Assembly: GCA_027596035.1 (NCBI GenBank)
Contig: JADGJA010000646.1
Coordinates: forward strand, 1 to 13,260
Source of the DNA: Thoreauomyces humboldtii
Lineage: Eukaryota; Chytridiomycota; Chytridiomycetes; Spizellomycetales; Powellomycetaceae
DNA length: 13,260 nucleotides
Direction of reading: 5' to 3'
Under the pieces are notes generated by a model. That model was not told the DNA's origin. It did not search any database and worked only from the letters and a program-made list of their open reading frames with translations. This document shows positions 8,016 through 13,260 of the stretch, piece after piece. A program made the translations under genes and the position numbers. Every line of letters begins with the position of its first letter. Within the stretch, counting starts at the first letter, position 1.

Positions 8016-9516
8016 ATGGCAAGCTGGTCCATGAACCCGACGTTTTTTGCATCGGACGGCGCTGTGGTGAGGCTCCGTGCGAAAGTGTTTTTCGTCCGGA
8101 TTGACGGTTGTGTTGGCATGCATGGCTAACTGTCTGTCCCTGCCCTAGGTCAATCAGCCCATCCCCGAATTATCAAAGACGGAACTTGCGCGCTGGGAGA
8201 AGCTCAGCACAGCTTATTCCACACTCTCCATCGCACAGTCGGTCCGAGGTGTGGCTCCTCAGTCAATAGCAGCAGCCGACAGATACAGACTGCTGGACCC
8301 TTTCGTTACCAAATTTCCCCAGTGGACTCTGCCGAAGGCTATGATTGCCGAATGCCACTATCTCATGAACGACTCATTTGGGGCTTTCGACCTCCTGCTT
8401 CAATGTCAAGCGTCAATAGGCACTGGAGTTGACGGAAACCTTGACAATGCTATCGCAGAGCTGCAGAAAATGCTGGAGGACGAACATAGCGGAGAGGACA
8501 ACGTTGACGACGAGTCTACGCTGATCATCAAGAAGTATCGCCGACCCGCAGTACTTGGTAGCCTCACAGTCCCGACTGTTAAATCGCCGACGGTGGACAC
8601 GTCTCTGTCCCGGTGGAAGGCCTTGCAAGAATCCCAAACATCGATCGAGGCCGCAATCAGTCAATTTGCGCGACATGCGGCAATATCGACCAATGTGTTG
8701 GAAGGGGTCTTCAGCGTGGAAGGACAGTCCTGGCCGCGACTCGTTAAGCGCGGGTTTATCCAGAATTCCATCGAGGGAATATCTATGGCAAGCAGAATCC
8801 AGAAGAAACAGAAGATTGTCAGCATTTTGCAAAACACCGAAGCCTGCTTTGGAAATCTCACAGCTGTTCTCCGAGATCGCTCGTTATACGCGGAGCAGTT
8901 CGTCCAAGTCATTCACGCGAAGCTGCTTTCGGATGACAATGTCGAGATAAGCGAAGACGACGATGGCCGTTATGCGAACCTTATCCCCCGCGGGAAGTAT
9001 CGTCGCGTGCCATGCTTCACGCAGCATGAAAGCAAGGGATACGAGACACGATTCTGCCCTTGGAAGGACGTTTCGCGCGAGATGTCCTGGTACTTCGAAC
9101 AAGCGCGCAAAATTCTGGCAGATGAAAACCTCAACCCGTTTCTGGCAGCCGCATGGTGTCAATTTGCTTTCTTGCGCATTCACCCTTTCGCCGATGGAAA
9201 CGGAAGAGTCGCTCGCATAATTTCGTCTATCCCGCTCCTCCTGGCTGGTCTTCCGCCGATTGTCGTTTCTGCGGCTCGGAAAAGCGAGTACTTCGATTGC
9301 CTGGATGAAGCAGACACGAAGGGCGATTGTTCCCCGCTTGCAGACTACTTGAAGCGAGAAATGGATCTGGCAATCATTGAGATTGAAGCGATGAATGAAG
9401 ACAACTTGAGGGTAGACACAAGCGGATCTGCGGCGCCCGATGCGGATCCCGACACACCTTCCACCCCGTCTCCGCTGCGGGATGCTATTGATGCCGTGAA
9501 CGCCATGCACACGTGA
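8016..9516 (+). CDS. Fic domain protein (protein AMPylase type, self-inhibited class), two exons
   Basis: Fic enzymes transfer AMP or a related phosphate-containing group onto hydroxyl side chains of target proteins. Exon 1 is 8016-8066 and exon 2 is 8149-9516, giving 472 aa. The 82-nt intron begins GTGAGG, carries CTAAC (8126-8130) and ends CTGCCCTAG. ATG 8016 is chosen for its context (AAACAATGG) and because an in-frame TAG in the intron precludes an unspliced start. The N-terminal 190 residues are helical-looking with an acidic segment near 125-140, possibly TPR-like but not clear. T198-x-x-x-E202-G203 (TNVLEG) fits the inhibitory-helix motif (S/T)xxxE(G/N), whose Glu keeps class II Fic enzymes off. 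The catalytic motif HPFADGNGRVAR spans H362-R373 and keeps the His, the Asp, both Gly and both Arg. The usual His a few residues before the motif is absent (AAWCQFAFLRIHPF). The C-terminus (425-472) is Ser/Pro/Asp-rich and looks disordered. No signal peptide or TM segment is seen. Target and localisation are unknown. Confidence 0.9.
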
Positions 9517-9534
9517 TACACCCGTGTCCTGCCT

Positions 9535-9617
9535 GTAAGTACTGTGTATAGTCAAACTCCCTCTCGCACACCCCTCCCATCATCTCACATATATGTGTTA
9601 ATCCTGTTCGGCTTCAG
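9535..9617 (+). other. Predicted intron just after the Fic stop codon
   Basis: A consensus donor GTAAGT starts 18 nt after the Fic TGA. The segment is pyrimidine-rich with a TTAAT branch-like motif and ends GGCTTCAG. Its length (83 nt) matches the Fic intron (82 nt). Splicing is phase-compatible with the Fic frame and opens into a protein-like exon at 9618. It could be a 3'-UTR intron of the Fic gene, a leader intron of the next gene, or part of a longer gene. Confidence 0.5.
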
Positions 9618-9650
9618 GCTTTGCATGCCCGGCAACGGATAACCCGACAA

Positions 9651-10579
9651 ATGCGGAAGGCTCAGGAGGACAAACTGACGGGTCTGCGTCAACACTTGCA
9701 GAAAACGCACACTGTTTCTATGTTTGCATCAATACAATCAATCCAGTTTATCGCTCTGGTTCTCGTAAGCGTTAGGGTTACAGGCTGGTTTCTTAGGTAG
9801 CAAAGCTGTGGATTAATTAGTCTGGTCTCGGGTATTGGGTACGGCGTCCATGTCACGATAAGCCATGGTCACTTGATAGAAGTTGTGCTACCGTGTGTGA
9901 GCAGCTTTGGTCCACCGTAACCTTCTTGGCCCGAAGTCTGTGGGCGCATTCTTTGTCTATGGAGTGATATCGGTCGACGATGACGAAAGCGCCGGCCCTC
10001 CCGGACGCTATCTATTCTTGAACCTGGAGATACTGCTGCTGATATCCAGAGTTCCCAAGCCAGCGACAGGCAGCCTACGAAGAACACAAACGGCATGCGA
10101 ATGACCCTGCCGATCCCTGGGTATACTACGACGCTGAAAAGAAGGAGTTCCATGTCACTATCGTATTTCATAGAGGAGGTTATGAAACCCAGCTTGCCAC
10201 CCCTCTCGATACCAGCAAGGCCCCCGAGGGCTATGGAACTCGGGACCAATGTTTCGTACGCGATTGGAGATTCCATCCGATCAAACGGTCCGTTATTCTC
10301 GAGCACTGCCATGATGGATCGGGTGCTGTATAAGTAGGGACCAGAAAGGCAACGGTGCCCACCTTTTGACACCTCAATAAAATGCAACCGATCCCTACGC
10401 TTGTATACATGATCATGACCGTTTGGACGGCCCTCTACCTGCTCATTGTCATTACTCAGGTCTTCCCCAACGAGTACTTCTTGTTGGTGACGGTCATCTA
10501 TCTCGCTTTCTTTACTTTTCTCACGGTCGTTGCCAATCTAACGACGATATACGACGAAGAAGGCGACATGGCTGTGTGA
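9651..10579 (+). CDS. Tentative membrane protein with coiled N-terminus and two TM segments, four exons
   Basis: I reconstruct exons 9651-9764, 9905-9963, 10060-10327 and 10460-10579, all with GT-AG borders and consistent phase, giving 186 aa. The first exon encodes a basic/polar helix (MRKAQEDKLTGLRQHLQK) running into a hydrophobic stretch (FASIQSIQFIALVL), extended by exon 2 (LWSTVTFLARSLW). Exon 3 is the most protein-like part: a polar globular region with YYDAEKKEFHVTIVFHRGGYE, two or three Cys and RDWRFHP. Exon 4 gives a TM helix (EYFLLVTVIYLAFFTFLTVV) and a short acidic tail. The last intron has an excellent 3' site (CTGCTCATTGTCATTACTCAG). Alternatives: exon 3 may end at TAA 10331-10333, with AATAAA at 10376-10381, and a separate 65-aa two-TM ORF may start at ATG 10382. 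The minus strand is also open here (10387-9869) but reads less naturally. I recognise no family. Exon borders 2 and 3 are the weakest. Confidence 0.35.
10376..10381 (+). terminator. AATAAA motif between exons 3 and 4 of the tentative membrane protein
   Basis: AATAAA lies about 42 nt after an in-frame TAA (10331-10333) and immediately before an ATG (10382-10384). If used as a poly(A) signal it would end a shorter transcript, making the downstream two-TM frame a separate gene. If the last intron is spliced as modelled, the motif is simply intronic. Confidence 0.3.
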
Positions 10580-10607
10580 AATGCGTTCGTGCTGTATCAA
10601 ATTTCCT

Positions 10608-11420
10608 CTAGGCTAGATCGGTGTCCGCACGGAACTTGCTGCGATTCATTAGCCACACCGTTTCTGGGGAGAGTGCTCCCGCAGGTACGGCGACGTCGGA
10701 CCCGGATCCTGACACGGACCCGACGGCGTCTTCAGTTACCTGTCCCTCCATGTTGACGATGACCGCATCCTGCGGAAGGACCTCGACGGGCGTCAATGGT
10801 GGAACCTTGCTTACTATGACCTTGTTCATCTTTCGTTCGAATGACCGGTTCGGATAGGGGGCGAACTCCTTAATGGAGAAGAACGTCTTGCGCGCCCAAC
10901 GTTCAAATTCCAGGCCTTTGTAGCGTTGTTCGTCTGGGAGGAACATCTGCTCCTGAATGGCGCCGTTGAGCTTCATGAGCTTGGTTCCTGTGACGCGATG
11001 CAATCCGGCGTGTTCGTTGTATCGCATCATCTTGTTGAGTGCACCGACAAGTGTACCCAACAGTCCAAGAACTCCCGTCACCGCTCGGGAGGCCACCAGA
11101 TTGAACGGGATCAACGACGAGGCACCGACAAGGAGGGGTACGATGATGATGGAGGCCGTGATGCGGGTGTGGCGCCTGTCGTACAGTTTGGAAGTCTCTT
11201 CGTGGATGCGAGAGTACCTCAGACACTCGTCCGAGATGCTCTGGACGTACTGTTCGAGGGGCTTCGGCCAGGGGGCGTGTTCCGTTACCGTGTCAGCAGG
11301 GACGTCGGGGAAGTCGGTGGGGAGTGTTTCGATGCGCGTAAGGTTGGCGAGCTCAGGCGCAGCGTTTTCTGACGAGGTCAGGCATGTGTCAAAGATGTAT
11401 ATAAAACTGCACCCGGTCTT
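10608..11420 (-). CDS. SLATT-type two-transmembrane protein, 5' end unresolved
   Basis: SLATT domains are compact two-TM modules predicted to act as membrane effectors in bacterial nucleotide-signalled conflict systems; versions occur in eukaryotes and large DNA viruses. The frame is open from 11420 to the TAG at 10610-10608. Reading N to C: a Thr/Pro/Glu-rich lead; a helix with SDECLRYSRIHEETSKLYDRRHTRIT; TM1 (ASIIIVPLLVGASSLIPF); TM2 (VTGVLGLLGTLVGALNKMM); then RYNEHAGLHRVTGTKLMKLNGAIQEQM. This order, with a Tyr/Arg/His-rich helix, TM hairpin, and an E-x2-H-like helix ending in a conserved amphipathic segment, is the SLATT layout. A further 110 residues (RWARKTFFSIKEF, then a Pro/Val/Ser/Gly-rich tail) have no assigned function. 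There is no in-frame ATG before the TM hairpin. An ATG at 11385-11383 is out of frame by one base, so the start may need an unseen exon, a non-AUG codon, or reflect an indel. It converges with the preceding gene (28-nt gap) and diverges from the histidine kinase. Confidence 0.7.
   Translation of the reverse strand, partial: KTGCSFIYIFDTCLTSSENAAPELANLTRIETLPTDFPDVPADTVTEHAPWPKPLEQYVQSISDECLRYSRIHEETSKLYDRRHTRITASIIIVPLLVGASSLIPFNLVASRAVTGVLGLLGTLVGALNKMMRYNEHAGLHRVTGTKLMKLNGAIQEQMFLPDEQRYKGLEFERWARKTFFSIKEFAPYPNRSFERKMNKVIVSKVPPLTPVEVLPQDAVIVNMEGQVTEDAVGSVSGSGSDVAVPAGALSPETVWLMNRSKFRADTDLA
11398..11406 (+). promoter_or_regulatory. TATA box of the histidine-kinase gene
   Basis: TATATAAAA lies 36 bases before the kinase ATG (11442), so initiation about 30 bases downstream would leave a leader of only a few bases. 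The motif sits inside the open frame of the divergent SLATT gene, which suggests that gene's true start lies downstream of it on its own strand. Confidence 0.5.
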
Positions 11421-11441
11421 TCACCGCACGCAATCTACTGG

Positions 11442-12526
11442 ATGAGATACGCGATGCGCCGTTTTCTGTCACTGCTATGGGCCGCCCACGCCGGCGTCCT
11501 CGTCGTCAAATCGACTTCCTTCGCAGGTGGAGTGTCTCTCTGTGCTGCCGGCATCCTTCTGCTTCAGTGCCTCCTCCCCGTGTTCCCAAACGACGACGCG
11601 ATATGGTACTTGACGCTTTCCTTCAACGCGGTGGTCGTCAGCGTCATGACGTCGTTTCTCCGCATCACCCATCACGACGACCCGTGGTGGACCGAGACCA
11701 TCGAGCCATCCGATACGGTGTACTCTCTCACCGGCCCCATGGTTGCGATGCTCCTGTGCGGCAACAGGGTGTCGCATCCAGCCCTTTGGTGCCTGCTCCT
11801 GTTCTCGGCGCGCGTCCTGGAGCAGAACGTTGCTCCGATGAGCACGGAGAGGTCGCAAGAAGTGGCAAAGTCCATCCTTTTCCAATCGGTTCTCCTGTAC
11901 CTAGCCTTCTACATTCGACGACTACGCCAGGACAGGTTGCAGCTGAGTCGTCGCTACCGTGACATGACGGAGCGGGCGGACGTCGCGCGTCTCCAAGAAG
12001 AGAAGGCTGAAAAGGCGAGGACGCAGTTCATCAGCTGGGTGTTCCACGAGATCCGCGTCCCCCTGAACTCGCTTGTCCTGGGAGCGACGCTCCTCGAGTC
12101 GGACGACAGCCTGCGTGTCAAGCTGGAGCCTGCAGAGATCGAGATCATATCAAGGTTCAGAGCGGCTTTAGGGTCCATCGAGGGTATCATCAACGACAGG
12201 CTGGACTACAATAAAATGACGGAAGGCAAGCTGAGCATCCGCATGGTTCCCATGGTCCTCCACACGACGCTGAGCAACGTTGTCTGGGGCATGGAAGCGC
12301 TGTGGAAGGACCATTCGACTTTTCGACGTCGTACGAAGTTCGCATCGACACGCTCAAGTACCTGTTGTGCAGCGATGAGGCGCGCATTCGTCAGATCGTC
12401 GCCAACTTCCTGTCCAACGCAGCCAAGTTCACGGCTCCGTACTACTGTGACTCGACTCGTCTTTTGCTGCACATACTCGAACACAAATCCACCCTGCCTT
12501 GCCTGACGGCGCCGACTTGGCAGTGA
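11442..12526 (+). pseudogene. Multi-TM sensor histidine kinase, frameshifted and truncated
   Basis: The first frame (ATG 11442) has about five hydrophobic segments (residues about 7-22, 28-48, 55-77, 94-130 and 143-160). A coiled stretch (QEEKAEKARTQF) leads into the DHp helix, with the H-box FHEIRVPLN and phosphoacceptor H202 (codon 12045-12047). Homology continues to about GMEALWKD (12309). The HATPase sequence then resumes in another frame: FDFSTSYEVRIDTLKYLL, then ARIRQIVANFLSNAAKFT, a complete N-box ending at about 12432. The change of frame lies at about 12306-12316 and no intron explains it. After KFTAP the frame runs into non-homologous sequence and stops at TGA 12524-12526. A third frame at 12505-12570 reads DGADLAVRISGSI, like the next HATPase strand. 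The G-boxes and any receiver domain are absent. It is probably a decayed member of the fungal hybrid-kinase family; a sequencing indel could account for the first break but not for the missing end. Confidence 0.75.
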
Positions 12527-12543
12527 GGATCTCGGGATCCATC

Positions 12544-12548
12544 AAAAA
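12544..12548 (-). terminator. Probable Pol III terminator of the tRNA-Arg gene
   Basis: A run of five T on the minus strand lies 48 nt after the tRNA 3' end. It is the first T run of at least four downstream of the tRNA and so the likely Pol III stop. The trailer is rather long. Confidence 0.4.
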
Positions 12549-12595
12549 TGGAACAAATCCCAGAAAGTAGTCTGCATCTGAAAGCGGGCCCCCTA

Positions 12596-12678
12596 CGATC
12601 CTACCAGGACTCGAACCTGGAATCTCATGCTGTCCGAAAACTCGTAGGCATGCGCCTTAGCCATTGGGCCATAGGACC
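12596..12678 (-). tRNA. tRNA-Arg(ACG) with a 10-nt intron
   Basis: This 83-nt gene folds as a standard cloverleaf. The acceptor is GGTCCTA/TAGGATC with one G-T pair and discriminator G. The D-arm starts GGCCCAATGGC. The anticodon stem is CATGC/GCATG, the variable loop AGATT, and the T-arm CCAGG-TTCGAGT-CCTGG. The anticodon is ACG (12645-12643), read as ICG after deamination. Ten extra bases (GTTTTCGGAC, 12641-12632) sit between positions 37 and 38, the canonical place for nuclear tRNA introns removed by the Sen endonuclease. The D-arm and T-arm closely match the known yeast tRNA-Arg(ACG). The internal A and B boxes (TGGCCCAATGG, GGTTCGAGTCC) are intact. Confidence 0.96.
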
Positions 12679-13260
12679 GGGCTGTCGATACTGCTCCCGG
12701 AACCCTGTTACCTATATCCAATGAACGCTTTGTCGAGAGTCCTTAAGTGTCGAAAGTCCTCCGTTTCCGTTTTGCAAATAGGCTGTAGGAGCATACAGAT
12801 GTTTGCTCTTCCTCGTTGTAGATGTAGGCATCATGTCTTGTATGTATTGAATCCTGAAATGTGTCGAGATGAGATGTGTGCGAAGGTCAGAGGCGTTGTA
12901 CCCGCTGAGACTGGTAAGGGTATCGTGATTCGAAGGGCACAGAATGGAGGTCGCAAGACAGAGCTAACGAATGTGGCGTGCAGCGACGGACTCTTGAGGG
13001 GGGAAGACTAAGGGGGGAAGAGGACGTCCTGTACAGATGGCGAGAGATGGCTTTGTGAATTGTCGAGAGTGGGCTTCTGTCTAAGGTTCTCGCGCAAGAT
13101 TGCTTCGAAGCTCGTCTGCGCTAACTACGAGTATGATAGTACTCAACCTACTGTGTTCAAAGTAGACTCGAGAGAAACCTCGCCGATGCTGCCGCGTGTG
13201 ACAGCAAACGTGTCCGCGAAGATCGGACAGACGGTTCCCCGCCCCCCGTTCCTCCTCCCC
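12679..13260. other. Right-end region without a recognisable gene
   Basis: An open frame of 115 codons covers 12664-13011, but it begins inside the tRNA, has low-quality composition (Cys/Arg-rich, no domain) and no sensible start. Short local repeats occur, such as GGGGGAAGA twice near 13003-13020 and TTGTCGAGAGT near 12730 and 13059. The window ends in a C-rich stretch. I see no supported coding or RNA gene here. Confidence 0.4.

Noticed and set aside
9769..9782. Telomere-like TTAGGGTTA
   Set aside because: Less than two repeat units within a predicted intron; expected by chance.
9869..10387. 172-codon minus-strand frame opposite the tentative membrane protein
   Set aside because: It starts at TTG, and the plus-strand reading has more natural globular composition and working splice borders; not fully excluded.
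12664..13011. 115-codon plus-strand frame at the right end
   Set aside because: It begins within the antisense of the tRNA and has Cys/Arg-rich, domain-free content.

Overview
The window looks like nuclear DNA from a eukaryotic microbe, most likely a fungus. Genes are interrupted by short GT-AG introns of about 68-140 nt. In the clearest introns the branch-point-like motif is CTAAC or CTGAC, followed by a pyrimidine tract. There is a tRNA-Arg(ACG) with a nuclear-type intron after position 37, and the ribonucleotide reductase small subunit is of the fungal/animal type. The style of the histidine kinase H-box and N-box, the Fic protein and the SLATT protein would fit an early-diverging fungus, but that placement is inference. 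No operon logic applies, because each gene carries its own signals.

Layout: (1) 276-1563, plus strand, a three-exon class Ia ribonucleotide reductase small subunit with all diiron ligands and the radical tyrosine. (2) 2019-4624, minus strand and convergent with it, a two-exon gene whose N-terminal third resembles the core-binding (SAM-like) domain of tyrosine recombinases; a very long His/Ser/Pro/Arg-rich tail stands where the catalytic domain should be. (3) About 2.3 kb of apparently non-coding DNA (4625-6947) with a cluster of GTAC motifs. (4) 6948-7508, plus strand, a small extremely acidic protein. (5) 7544-7735, minus strand, a stub of a PAS domain. (6) 8016-9516, plus strand, a two-exon Fic (AMPylase-type) protein with a complete catalytic motif and an inhibitory-helix motif. 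(7) About 9651-10579, plus strand, a tentative four-exon membrane protein; its first exon is in frame with the Fic gene across a single stop codon. (8) 10608-11420, minus strand, a SLATT-type two-TM protein with no in-frame ATG. (9) 11442-12526, plus strand and head-to-head with it, a multi-TM histidine kinase that is frameshifted and ends soon after the N-box. (10) 12596-12678, minus strand, tRNA-Arg(ACG). The last 580 bases hold nothing recognisable.

The left half is housekeeping (nucleotide metabolism). The right half (7.5-12.7 kb) groups signalling and conflict-type domains (PAS stub, Fic, SLATT, broken histidine kinase) with signs of gene decay. This is the part most worth a second look. 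SLATT and Fic domains are best known from bacterial conflict systems, but nothing in the sequence proves that these neighbours work together.
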